Of a stretch of 24,507 nucleotides of DNA, positions 1 to 6,643 are shown piece by piece; the stretch's first letter is position 1; each line of letters opens with the position of its first letter. A program made the translations under genes and the position numbers. The stretch is from positions 1 to 24,507 of the IMG/VR virus record IMGVR_UViG_3300012936_000160; one strand, 5' to 3'. The DNA is from a virus. The notes below the pieces were generated by a model. It saw only the letters and a program-made list of their open reading frames with translations, searched no databases and had not been told where the DNA came from.

Positions 1-546
1 GCCTGATCCACCTGCAAAAATGTTTAGTTCACCTCGGTTAAATCCACCGAACAGTTTCTTGTCGAGATTTGGCCAACCTGTGCTGACTTGTCCATTGGAG
101 TTTTTAAGTTTCTCCAATCTACCTTTTGGATCTTCAAAGTAGTCTGTACCAAGATCTTTTGTCAGTCCCACACTCACTGCATCTTTGACCATGTCCTCAA
201 CAGGAGCATAGTCACCTTTTTCCAATAAGTCTGCTGACTGTAAGATTGCACGTTCTAGTGCTTTGTGTCTTGAAAACGTTTCAAATTCATCTAGCAACCA
301 ATTAAAGTGGCTAGGATCTAAATCTTTTGCTGATTTCAATTTGATATCGTGTTTGGCATTAACCTGTTCAACATCAGGCATTACCTTGTATTCTTCCATG
401 TAGTCTTTTATAAACTTTGCGATTGGTTGCAACTTACGATCAAACGAATCGGGTGTGAATATGTTTTGTGCTCGTGCAAATGACTCTGCATCTGCCAGCA
501 TCATTTCTATGTATAATTTTTGTACGTCAAAACTGTAATCAGCCAT
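1..546 (-). CDS. 41: gp41-like replicative DNA helicase (DnaB family), N-terminal part, cut by window edge
   Basis: This is the N-terminal 182 codons of a DnaB-type replicative helicase, which unwinds the fork and works with gp61 primase. The protein starts MADYSFDVQKLY at the ATG at 544-546 and stays open to base 1. An alpha-helical N-terminal region (residues 1 to about 145) is followed by KLFGGFNRGELNIFAGGSG. That segment is the characteristic lead-in to the Walker A loop of DnaB/gp41 helicases, and the loop itself is cut by the edge. The start codon lies inside the end of the upstream radical SAM gene (ATGGCTGA overlap), so translation is probably coupled. The order primase, radical SAM, helicase puts it in the primosome block. 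The family assignment is firm; the C-terminal RecA-like domain is not visible. Confidence 0.9.
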   Translation of the reverse strand, partial: MADYSFDVQKLYIEMMLADAESFARAQNIFTPDSFDRKLQPIAKFIKDYMEEYKVMPDVEQVNAKHDIKLKSAKDLDPSHFNWLLDEFETFSRHKALERAILQSADLLEKGDYAPVEDMVKDAVSVGLTKDLGTDYFEDPKGRLEKLKNSNGQVSTGWPNLDKKLFGGFNRGELNIFAGGSG

Positions 547-1447
547 TCTTTACTCCACAATATATTTTACAACATTTATTGACTTTTTCATAGTCAAAAA
601 TTTTACTAAAGAACTGTTTTACTTCTGGGTGTTCTAGTATGGTATCGGCAGTAAAGTTTTTGATATGGAATTTATTTTTTCTCGGATCAAAGATGTCATT
701 ATGCCTGTATCCATACAAACCTTGCCAACAACAAGGATAAAAATTACCAGCACTATCAATGTATAAGTGAATTTGTGGTTTTTCATCTTTCATGCACACA
801 GGATCAATTTTTGCATTTACCTTTTTGTCGTCTACCACATCTTTCTTATACGTGTACCTTTGATCGACAAATTTATCGTCTGGCATAAGGTCTGTGTCAC
901 CCAACCATCGATCACTTTTTTCAAGTTGGAACTCGTCGATGCCTAGTTCAATGCTATATTCTTTTGCTGTGTCTATTTGATGTTGGTTGTGTTTGAATAT
1001 GATGAACTTCCAAACTGTTTGTATTGGCGATTCTGCACAAATTTTCATCGCATCAATTATAGTATGCCATTTGGCATTTTTCCTGTACACATGGTTCGTA
1101 TCCTCCAAGCCGTCTACTGCAAAAGTAATTTTGTCTTTATGATCCAAAATTTTCACAAGGTTGCTCCACCAAGTTTTATTTTTGCCACTTGCATTTGTGT
1201 GGATGTGTATAACTGCATCCTGCTCTTTCAGTTTCTCACACAGTTGAAAAAATTCGCTATGATATATTGGATCGCCGTTGTTGCCACACATAGTTACTTG
1301 GGCGTTCTTGCCTAAAAAATTTACAATGTCTTTGATGTTGATTTCATGCAATTCTCTTTTTTTAAATCTTCGGTAGAATATTGTCCTATCACATAACGGG
1401 CACTCAAGCACACACTTTGATGTTGGTTCTATATGCCAACTAACCAT
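539..1447 (-). CDS. Radical SAM protein with C-terminal SPASM-like cysteine cluster
   Basis: A 302-aa radical SAM enzyme. The [4Fe-4S]/SAM cluster motif C-x3-C-x2-C is seen at C12, C16 and C19, and a glycine-rich GNNGDP stretch at 55-60 fits the SAM-binding region. The C-terminal part has a second cysteine set (C218, C239, C240, C292, C293, C297), including the typical YPCCWQG segment at 237-243. This suggests an auxiliary cluster as in SPASM/twitch enzymes, which often modify peptides or carbohydrates. Its substrate is unknown. It starts inside the primase stop (ATGGTTAG overlap) and ends over the start of gp41, so it is co-translated with the primosome genes. A single-electron donor is required for this chemistry; the FdxA-type ferredoxin at 14190-14513 is one candidate (inference). 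Confidence 0.85.
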   Translation of the reverse strand: MVSWHIEPTSKCVLECPLCDRTIFYRRFKKRELHEINIKDIVNFLGKNAQVTMCGNNGDPIYHSEFFQLCEKLKEQDAVIHIHTNASGKNKTWWSNLVKILDHKDKITFAVDGLEDTNHVYRKNAKWHTIIDAMKICAESPIQTVWKFIIFKHNQHQIDTAKEYSIELGIDEFQLEKSDRWLGDTDLMPDDKFVDQRYTYKKDVVDDKKVNAKIDPVCMKDEKPQIHLYIDSAGNFYPCCWQGLYGYRHNDIFDPRKNKFHIKNFTADTILEHPEVKQFFSKIFDYEKVNKCCKIYCGVKNG

Positions 1448-2456
1448 ACATTTTCCTTTTCAAATCAATTTTTAGTTTGTTTGATTCAGTTGATTTTAGA
1501 ATAGATTGCATTGTAAACAAACGTCCGTATTTTGCAACTGCATCTGCAACATCGCTTACGTTATCTTCCCACTCAGGAAATGCAACGCTCCAACCAAATT
1601 CTAGTGCTTGGTTGATTAATTTTTGTCCAGGTGCATCTCTGTCAGGAACAACTATCACTTGTCGTCCTAAATTATCTATTAACTCTCTTTGTGTATCATT
1701 TATCTCACTGCCAAGTATGCTGACTCCAGAAACGGCTATGGCATCGAATGGACCTTCTGTGACTATGACAAATTTTCTAGTCCAATCTTGTGCATCCATG
1801 TTAAAGACATATCCTGGCCAAACGTCAGTATAGTACTTGACGCCTTTTGATTCTGGGTCAAATATTCTTCCTGTAGATCCTACAATTTCTCCCTTCCAGT
1901 AAAATGGAATAAGCAATCGCAGATGCATATCCCACATTTTGTCTGGCGAATACATAAAGTCATACCAACTTGGATCTATGCCCCTCTTCTCCAAATATTT
2001 CAACAATGCATCAATTTTTTTCCATTGTGGTTCAGTCAAATCGTTTGCGAGATATTTTTCAAGCCACACATCTAGTTTGTGTGCATTCTTTGGGAGATCC
2101 TTTTTGTTGAAAGTTACGAATTTTTTCTTTTCGTACTTAACGTCATTTTCTTCTTCACGCATTGCCTCGATAGCAAGTTTTTTTATAGTCTCATCAGGTA
2201 TGCCAATGTAACCCATGAACTGCCTCATCTTGTATGTTAATTTTCTTCCAATAACGTAACTGGCCTTGAAGCCACAGTTGAAGCAGTGATAACTCACTGT
2301 GCCGTCCGCACTGGTCATTATTCCGCCACGTTTTTTCTTATCAGCAGTTTCTCCGTTGTGTACACAACATGGTGCGTTAAAACTTATCCATCCAGATGGG
2401 GTCTTCTTCCTACCCGTAGGCAGGCTCGTCAGAATAGTAGACTGGATCAGGTTCAT
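1440..2456 (-). CDS. 61: gp61-like DNA primase
   Basis: A 338-aa T4-type primase that makes RNA primers for lagging-strand synthesis together with gp41. The N-terminal zinc-binding domain shows C30, C31, H33 and C58-x2-C61 (APCCVHNGE and YHCFNCGF). The TOPRIM catalytic core follows: VTEGPFDAI at 232-240 carries the catalytic glutamate E234, and VVPDRDAPG at 269-277 carries the DxD metal pair D272/D274. The length matches T4 gp61 (about 340 aa). It follows the probable structural gene after a 10-nt gap and overlaps the radical SAM gene by 8 nt. No good Shine-Dalgarno is seen; AGGG lies only one base from the ATG, so expression may depend on readthrough or coupling. Confidence 0.92.
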   Translation of the reverse strand: MNLIQSTILTSLPTGRKKTPSGWISFNAPCCVHNGETADKKKRGGIMTSADGTVSYHCFNCGFKASYVIGRKLTYKMRQFMGYIGIPDETIKKLAIEAMREEENDVKYEKKKFVTFNKKDLPKNAHKLDVWLEKYLANDLTEPQWKKIDALLKYLEKRGIDPSWYDFMYSPDKMWDMHLRLLIPFYWKGEIVGSTGRIFDPESKGVKYYTDVWPGYVFNMDAQDWTRKFVIVTEGPFDAIAVSGVSILGSEINDTQRELIDNLGRQVIVVPDRDAPGQKLINQALEFGWSVAFPEWEDNVSDVADAVAKYGRLFTMQSILKSTESNKLKIDLKRKMYG

Positions 2457-2466
2457 ACCCTATATT

Positions 2467-3249
2467 TTACTGTCTATAAAGGATTTTGTCAATCGTTCCA
2501 GTATTACCACTGTCGTTATCCCATGAGAATCTGACATTATGGTAAACACCTGTGAAGTTCAATGTTGATACAGTTGAAGCACTTGAAAGCGTTGTTGATG
2601 TAACATCAAAGTAATCACTGTCGCTTGGTGAACTTGCCATGGTGCCTTGCACAATCAATTTACCACTAAATGTGCTTGGATAGATCGCGATGGTGTGCAA
2701 TGCCTTGTTGTTGTTTATTCCCGGCCTTGCATCAACAGAACTAGATGTGTGTTGCAAAGGACCTCCGGTTTGGGTAAAGTTTGTGATAGATGCACTTGCC
2801 ACAAATTCTGGAAAAGCACCGTCAAGCAGTTCAACTGTGCCAGCCGCTGAGTAGCCAGTATCTGAATATGTAACCTCTCTGCTACCATCTGATTTAACTT
2901 CACGCACTGCATAGTTGTAAAACTTGGCATCAAGAGGCAATAGATCGCCTTCTGTGATCGTGCAACTAGCGTCACCCTTGGTGCTCACAGTGGATCCGTC
3001 GTCTAGAATTGTTAATGTTTTGGTCAATACGGACTTTTTGGATTCTGTGTCCACAAGGTTAAATTCATACGTTTTTGATGTTATATCCTGAGCCTTTTGG
3101 TCCTCATTCTTGAACGTAAAAGTTATAGGATTATTTGCTCCTCTGTGCAGTGTTATACGTCTATCGTACACTTTTGAATTCCTCCCGTGATAACCATTTA
3201 TGTAGGCAATTACCAACTGATCTATTAAATACCTTTGAACTGTTTGCAT
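2467..3249 (-). CDS. Probable virion structural protein (beta-rich), late-expressed
   Basis: A 260-aa protein with no enzymatic motif. It is rich in Ser, Thr, Val and Asp and predicted by eye to be mostly beta. Residues about 30-70 (ITLHRGANNPITFTF to the TILDDGSTV region) resemble the immunoglobulin-like N-terminal domain of phage baseplate/tail proteins. The last about 90 residues (IYPSTFSGKLIVQGTM through VRFSWDNDSG) look like a beta-sandwich common in phage structural proteins. A T4-type late promoter lies just upstream, which supports a virion role. The first 17 nt around the start codon are identical to those of the GT61-like gene at 16318-17403. No Shine-Dalgarno is visible. It sits oddly within a primosome block. 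Function is inferred, not recognised from a named family. Confidence 0.6.
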   Translation of the reverse strand: MQTVQRYLIDQLVIAYINGYHGRNSKVYDRRITLHRGANNPITFTFKNEDQKAQDITSKTYEFNLVDTESKKSVLTKTLTILDDGSTVSTKGDASCTITEGDLLPLDAKFYNYAVREVKSDGSREVTYSDTGYSAAGTVELLDGAFPEFVASASITNFTQTGGPLQHTSSSVDARPGINNNKALHTIAIYPSTFSGKLIVQGTMASSPSDSDYFDVTSTTLSSASTVSTLNFTGVYHNVRFSWDNDSGNTGTIDKILYRQ

Positions 3250-3250
3250 A
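3234..3250 (-). repeat. 17-nt direct repeat at gene start, copy 1
   Basis: Minus-strand sequence TATGCAAACAGTTCAAA spans the start codon of the probable structural gene. It is repeated exactly at 17388-17404 over the start codon of an unrelated glycosyltransferase-like gene. Both proteins therefore begin MQTVQ and then diverge completely. Confidence 0.9.
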
Positions 3251-3265
3251 GTACATATTTAACAG

Positions 3266-3273
3266 TATTTATA
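3266..3273 (-). promoter_or_regulatory. T4-type late promoter (TATAAATA)
   Basis: On the minus strand the sequence reads CTATAAATACTGTTAAATATG. It contains the exact T4 late -10 octamer TATAAATA followed by CTGTT, close to the TATAAATACTATT consensus recognised by the gp55 late sigma factor. Expected initiation is about 6 nt downstream, giving a leader of only around 10 nt before the ATG at 3249. It faces the probable structural gene. Confidence 0.75.
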
Positions 3274-3281
3274 GATAGAGC

Positions 3282-3656
3282 ATGAACGAAATTTTTAAGA
3301 CATTAAGGGACAAATTTCCATTTTTAAGCCTAATACGTAAAGGCGACATGGAGTTTGTGGGCATAGTGCAAAACCAAGACACCAATGTGATCAGTTTCTA
3401 CGATTACGGACGGTTAATGAATCCACAAGACAAAATTAAATTTTTGAAAAGTGGCGAGATTTGGTGGTACGAATCAAACAGGAAACTGCCAATCAATATT
3501 TTTCTAAAAGGCGATTTTAGATATTTTAGATCAACTTTGGTCACTCTCAATTCTAAAGACATACAAATTGTGGAAGGACCAACAGTGAAACTATCTGAGA
3601 TTTCAAAAAAGAGGCTGAAACGTAGAACAATCCAATTAGTACGAAAACCTATCTAG
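3282..3656 (+). CDS. Conserved-looking phage protein of unknown function
   Basis: A 124-aa plus-strand protein isolated among minus-strand genes. It has a central WWYESNRKLPINIFLKGDFR segment (about 62-81) and a strongly basic C-terminus (SKKRLKRRTIQLVRKPI) that could bind nucleic acid. I recall proteins of this general pattern as uncharacterised in marine T4-like phages but cannot verify that here. No signal peptide, membrane segment or catalytic motif is seen. It diverges from the structural gene across a 32-bp gap that holds the minus-strand late promoter. It overlaps the 53-aa gene at 3649-3810 tail to tail by 8 nt. A plus-strand promoter is not clear. Confidence 0.7.
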   Translation: MNEIFKTLRDKFPFLSLIRKGDMEFVGIVQNQDTNVISFYDYGRLMNPQDKIKFLKSGEIWWYESNRKLPINIFLKGDFRYFRSTLVTLNSKDIQIVEGPTVKLSEISKKRLKRRTIQLVRKPI

Positions 3657-3810
3657 TCTTCTTTTTTTCAGGAAGTACAGCACCAGTCGTAATATAGTGT
3701 TGTGTCAAACCCATATTAGGCATATAACTTCCATACTCTGAACGATATGAAGACTTGGATTTTTGTTTGGATTTTTTGGAGATTTTTTTCTTAGATTTTT
3801 GATGTCGCAT
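3649..3810 (-). CDS. Small lysine/serine-rich protein (53 aa)
   Basis: A 53-aa open frame starts ATGCGACATC at 3810 and ends with TAG at 3649. The first 20 residues are a lysine/serine-rich tract (MRHQKSKKKISKKSKQKSKS), followed by a tyrosine/serine part and an ITTGAVLPEKKKTR tail. Such a tract could bind nucleic acid. The start lies within the end of the DnaE-like gene (20-nt overlap), matching the coupling used throughout this operon. It fills a gap that would otherwise be empty. Function unknown; because it is short and of low complexity, it may not be expressed. Confidence 0.5.
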   Translation of the reverse strand: MRHQKSKKKISKKSKQKSKSSYRSEYGSYMPNMGLTQHYITTGAVLPEKKKTR

Positions 3811-4381
3811 CAAAACTATATTTATCACGTGTGATCAAATTCATCTGGACAACTATTGCTTGTGCGTATGCGACCGCATGCGATTTCTTGAAAAAGTAAC
3901 TGCCATCTGTGGGTTTCACCCATACTTCCTCCAGTATCTCTTTCCAATCCTTGTACATCAAATGCCTTTTAGCAGGACGTATGATCGCAAGTACGGCCGC
4001 AAGTTGTTCTATGTTGCGAGGCTCCAGTTTTGAAACAATTTTAAAATGTCCGTTCAAATGGAACAGTCGATCTACTATTGTGATGTCCTTCAGCATGTCC
4101 CAATCTGGGTCTTGTATCATCAGTTCAACCAACTCCTGTTCTGATTTAACATTTTTGTATATGTTGACATTCAGCATGTCAATTTTAAAATATCCCCTGT
4201 CTTCCGCTTTTTTATAATCCAATGAACTGTGTCCGGTTACCGGATGTTCTGGCACAGCATGGAAGTACACACCTGTTTTATGTTTTTCTGTTTTGTCTTC
4301 CTTGATTATTGTGGCGGGCGTGTGTTTGAATAATTTCAGTACTCCGTCTCTGTCAAAAAAATCTATGTCAACATCAGGCAT
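3791..4381 (-). CDS. Miniature DNA polymerase III alpha (DnaE, family C)-like protein
   Basis: A 196-aa protein whose blocks match the DnaE palm/fingers in order but with large deletions. PDVDIDF at 2-8 corresponds to the PDxDxDF motif holding two catalytic aspartates (E. coli D401/D403). HKTGV at 34-38 and HPVTG at 46-50 resemble HAGGV and the HPVTQ region. KIDML at 66-70 corresponds to KFDFLGL, with D68 in the place of the third catalytic aspartate (D555). FHLNGHFKIVSKLEPRNIEQ through IIRPA (107-137) parallels FQLES...LFRPG. FKKSHAVAY at 164-172 parallels FNKSHSAAY. PHP, thumb, beta-binding and OB domains are absent. T4-type phages replicate with a family B polymerase, so this is probably a repurposed accessory rather than a replicase (inference). 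It sits in the uvsW operon and overlaps the 57-aa gene by 8 nt. Confidence 0.7.
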   Translation of the reverse strand: MPDVDIDFFDRDGVLKLFKHTPATIIKEDKTEKHKTGVYFHAVPEHPVTGHSSLDYKKAEDRGYFKIDMLNVNIYKNVKSEQELVELMIQDPDWDMLKDITIVDRLFHLNGHFKIVSKLEPRNIEQLAAVLAIIRPAKRHLMYKDWKEILEEVWVKPTDGSYFFKKSHAVAYAQAIVVQMNLITRDKYSFDATSKI

Positions 4382-4547
4382 CTTGTTTTTTATAATCCTT
4401 AATTGTTTTCATTAATTCTCCACCCTCATAATTTTTTAAATGCATTAGTTCATTTAAAACTTTGTTGTTTGGATCTAATTTATATAATTCAATTGCAAGT
4501 GAATTGATAAATCTTATATCCATTTGTGTTTTGATATGCTTTCCCAT
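4374..4547 (-). CDS. Small phage protein, 57 aa, unknown function
   Basis: A 57-aa frame starts MGKHIKTQMDIRF and ends KKQDA. It is helical in character, with alternating charges. The support is contextual: a strong GGAGG Shine-Dalgarno sits 5 nt before the ATG, the ATG directly follows the stop of the upstream 33-aa gene (TAAATG), and the stop overlaps the start of the DnaE-like gene (ATGCCTGA). No family recognised. Confidence 0.7.
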   Translation of the reverse strand: MGKHIKTQMDIRFINSLAIELYKLDPNNKVLNELMHLKNYEGGELMKTIKDYKKQDA

Positions 4548-4649
4548 TTAACCTCCAAATGTAATACAGAGTGCAACAAAAGCCAACGCAATTACGACCA
4601 CAAAAATATCTTCACCCATTAAATCTTTTTGGCCCATTGGATCTTTCAT
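4548..4649 (-). CDS. Very small single-pass membrane protein, 33 aa
   Basis: A 33-aa frame, MKDPMGQKDLMGEDIF followed by a hydrophobic stretch VVVIALAFVALCITF (about residues 17-31), which is long enough to cross a membrane. Its ATG overlaps the stop of the preceding gene (TAATG), and its own stop abuts the ATG of the 57-aa gene. The codons just before its stop also form the Shine-Dalgarno of that next gene. The tight packing makes it more likely real than chance. Function unknown; a small inner-membrane protein is the best description. Confidence 0.6.
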   Translation of the reverse strand: MKDPMGQKDLMGEDIFVVVIALAFVALCITFGG

Positions 4650-4891
4650 TAGTGTACTGTTCCTTTTCTTTTCTCGTCATGGTATTTTATAAATTCTTCT
4701 TTAGTGCCGGGTTTCAATATTTCAAGCACCTGTAACATTTTATTATATCCAACACTATTTTGCACGTCGGCGTTCATGTCGGGCATACATACCTTTCCAA
4801 TTTCTCCATTGTGTTTGATATGCAATATCATATCTCCGTCTTCGAGATCAAAATCCAGTTCATCGTCAATTTCAACTTTTACTCTACTCAA
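4649..4891 (-). CDS. Small acidic phage protein, 80 aa, TTG start
   Basis: An 80-aa protein, (M)SRVKVEIDDELDFDLEDGD onward, ending EKRKGTVH. The start chosen is TTG at 4889-4891 because a full AAGGAGG Shine-Dalgarno lies 6 nt upstream. The frame extends in-frame to another TTG at 4921, but that would put the ribosome-binding site inside the gene. No ATG is available near this point. The N-terminal third is acidic with alternating hydrophobics (beta-like), and the C-terminal third is helical. It overlaps the zinc-finger gene by 8 nt and the 33-aa gene by one base. No family recognised. Confidence 0.75.
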   Translation of the reverse strand: MSRVKVEIDDELDFDLEDGDMILHIKHNGEIGKVCMPDMNADVQNSVGYNKMLQVLEILKPGTKEEFIKYHDEKRKGTVH

Positions 4892-5570
4892 TTTTCGCCT
4901 CCTTGGCAGTTTCCTGAACAAACAAATGGTCTGCAGGATAACTTTTAAACTTTTGCATCCAAAACTCTGGTCTGATAAATTTTGCAGTCATTTGCAGTTG
5001 TTCGTCGTTAAATGATTGTAACATTTTTTTGCCTGCTGTGCAACCTAACAATAACCACGGTGATATTTTTCCTTGTTGTATATGTTGTACTGCTCTGTTT
5101 GTATTGACCAATCTGAAGTAGTCAGACCATTGTGCGTTTTGCTCGGTCGCCCAATCCATCATTGTAGTGATGCTTCTCTGTAATGCTGTCTCGACTGGCT
5201 CCACTTTCAAGGTATCAACGAGATATGTTTCGTATAAATCGTCCCTCGCCCAGTGATCTAATTTTATCTTTGAAAGTATAACATAGTCAATAAATTTTTC
5301 AGGATACAAAGGGTTGATATGCATCATGTAACGGCCAAATTTTACAAACGCATTGTAGTATGCACTTGAACAAAAATCTTCATATGTTTTGGGTTTGCTG
5401 TTATTTTGATGTATCTGATAAAATCGTTGGAATACTAGGAATGCATTTTGCACCCATTTCTCATGTTTTTGTAGATGCCTACGCTTTGGTTCGCACATGT
5501 GAACCTGTAAAGTTCTTTCACGTGTGAATTCTTTCCCACAGTATGTACACTTATTTAGATTTGATGCCAT
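4884..5570 (-). CDS. Zinc-finger protein of unknown function
   Basis: A 228-aa protein with an N-terminal C2H2/C2HC-like finger: C8-x2-C11, then KEFTRERTLQVHMCE with H24 and C26 or H32 as possible remaining ligands. The rest is mostly helical and rich in aromatics, without a catalytic motif I recognise. The finger suggests binding of DNA or protein. It lies in the uvsW operon between the 151-aa gene (20-nt overlap) and the TTG-start gene, so a recombination, replication or transcription role is plausible. T4 has no obvious counterpart that I can name. Confidence 0.75.
   Translation of the reverse strand: MASNLNKCTYCGKEFTRERTLQVHMCEPKRRHLQKHEKWVQNAFLVFQRFYQIHQNNSKPKTYEDFCSSAYYNAFVKFGRYMMHINPLYPEKFIDYVILSKIKLDHWARDDLYETYLVDTLKVEPVETALQRSITTMMDWATEQNAQWSDYFRLVNTNRAVQHIQQGKISPWLLLGCTAGKKMLQSFNDEQLQMTAKFIRPEFWMQKFKSYPADHLFVQETAKEAKIE
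4898..4904 (-). promoter_or_regulatory. Strong Shine-Dalgarno deciding a TTG start
   Basis: AAGGAGG on the minus strand lies within the last codons of the zinc-finger gene, 6 nt before TTG at 4889-4891. It fixes the start of the 80-aa gene. Confidence 0.7.
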
Positions 5571-6006
5571 GTGATTCCAATAATTCCTCTAGTTCTTTGT
5601 CGGTGATTACACTGTCTAATGTTTCCAAATCACTTTCTTTCATGTTTGGGTACAGTTGCTGAAGTTGTTTCAAACTTTTGTTTGGCACACGCTTCATTGG
5701 TTTTATCCATGGATGAAATTGTTGTTGTAGTGCTCCACACATGGCAGTCAGGATCCAACACAATTTTTTGTGTTTGCTTGACAGTGTGAACAAATGTTTG
5801 TTTACGCACTCGTTGATCATTTCCACATAATGTTCGACATAAAATTTATCTTTTGAAGACACGGATGAAACGTATCTCATCAGCATGTACGGAGAATATA
5901 AACTTTTCTCATGCTCATCGATTCTATCATAGTAGTCTTTGTTTCTGTAGTCCACTGCCTTTAGTCCATTACGCAGTTCAAAAAATTTCCTTTTTTTATC
6001 TACCAT
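5551..6006 (-). CDS. Conserved-looking phage protein, 151 aa, unknown function
   Basis: A soluble, mainly helical 151-aa protein. Notable stretches are ELRNGLKAVDYRNKDYYDRI (10-29), SPYMLMRYVSS, and a CWILTAMCGALQQQFHPWI core, with an acidic C-terminus (TDKELEELLESHGIKSK). The start MVDKKRK lies inside the stop of the 48-aa coiled-coil gene (TATGGTAG junction). I considered the clamp-loader small subunit gp62 because of size, but the sequence does not support it and gp44/gp45 are not adjacent. Function not assigned. Confidence 0.7.
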   Translation of the reverse strand: MVDKKRKFFELRNGLKAVDYRNKDYYDRIDEHEKSLYSPYMLMRYVSSVSSKDKFYVEHYVEMINECVNKHLFTLSSKHKKLCWILTAMCGALQQQFHPWIKPMKRVPNKSLKQLQQLYPNMKESDLETLDSVITDKELEELLESHGIKSK

Positions 6007-6146
6007 AATCTAAACCTTTCAAGTTTTTCTAATATCTTCTTGATTGGCTCGTACACTTTCCATATTTCTTTTATATGATCATCTAACTTTTTGTCAAGTT
6101 TGTCTAACTTTTTTTCTATTCTATCTAATTGTTTTTTGTCTACCAT
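6000..6146 (-). CDS. Short coiled-coil protein, 48 aa
   Basis: The start chosen is ATG at 6144-6146, giving MVDKKQLDRIEKKLDKLDKK and onward, ending LERFRLW. Heptad spacing of leucine/isoleucine with charged flanks (LDRIEKKLDKLDKKLDDHIKEI) indicates a coiled coil. The frame extends upstream to 6206, but that part would overlap the 167-aa gene by 67 nt and looks like a shadow. The chosen start overlaps the upstream stop within TATGGTAG, and the gene ends in the same TATGGTAG junction. Function unknown. Confidence 0.65.
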   Translation of the reverse strand: MVDKKQLDRIEKKLDKLDKKLDDHIKEIWKVYEPIKKILEKLERFRLW

Positions 6147-6643
6147 ACTGATCCATAATCTACTTGTTCGCATTGTCTTGAAATATCCTTGACGAAATAA
6201 GCACACGCCGGCTTTGGTCCGTTGTTTAAAGGCACCGCCAACATCTGTCCTGATTTAATTTTTGGGAAGTACCATTTTACTTCTGTGTATATGTCAACAA
6301 CGTCTATGGGCATGAAGTCGGGTTTTGAACTTGATAGTGGATTGAAAGTGAACGCATCGAATCCTCTGTCATTCAAACTTGTTATTGGTAGCACATGCAT
6401 CTCTGGTTGTCCTTGTTCGCCTATTAACATTTTCCAATCAAGTGGCATTTTTATTTTGAAGTCACCAATCTCTAATACTGCCGCTGGCGCATTGAAACTT
6501 TCTAAGAATATTAAAGGAATGTAAAAGAAATCAGGATTAGCCGGATCGGAATTATCCAATACAGCAAAACGCATTTTCTCGTCTACCCATTCCGGTATTT
6601 TTTCTAAAGCGTATGTTGTGTCTTCAAGTGTTAGAATTTTCAT
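6140..6643 (-). CDS. Conserved-looking phage protein, 167 aa, unknown function
   Basis: A 167-aa soluble protein, beta-rich by eye. It has a central hydrophobic segment (FFYIPLIFLESFNAPAAVLE) and the stretch MPIDVVDIYTEVKWYFPKI. There are no membrane spans by charge pattern and no catalytic motif. It begins 20 nt inside the end of uvsW and is followed by the coiled-coil gene with overlap, so it is co-expressed with uvsW. No known family recognised. Confidence 0.7.
   Translation of the reverse strand: MKILTLEDTTYALEKIPEWVDEKMRFAVLDNSDPANPDFFYIPLIFLESFNAPAAVLEIGDFKIKMPLDWKMLIGEQGQPEMHVLPITSLNDRGFDAFTFNPLSSSKPDFMPIDVVDIYTEVKWYFPKIKSGQMLAVPLNNGPKPACAYFVKDISRQCEQVDYGSVW

Noticed and set aside
977-1315. 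Plus-strand 112-aa frame
   Set aside because: Antisense to the radical SAM gene, cysteine- and phenylalanine-rich composition typical of a shadow frame, no ribosome-binding site.
5551-6006. Clamp-loader small subunit gp62
   Set aside because: Size is compatible, but no recognisable gp62 sequence features are present and gp44/gp45 are not neighbours.
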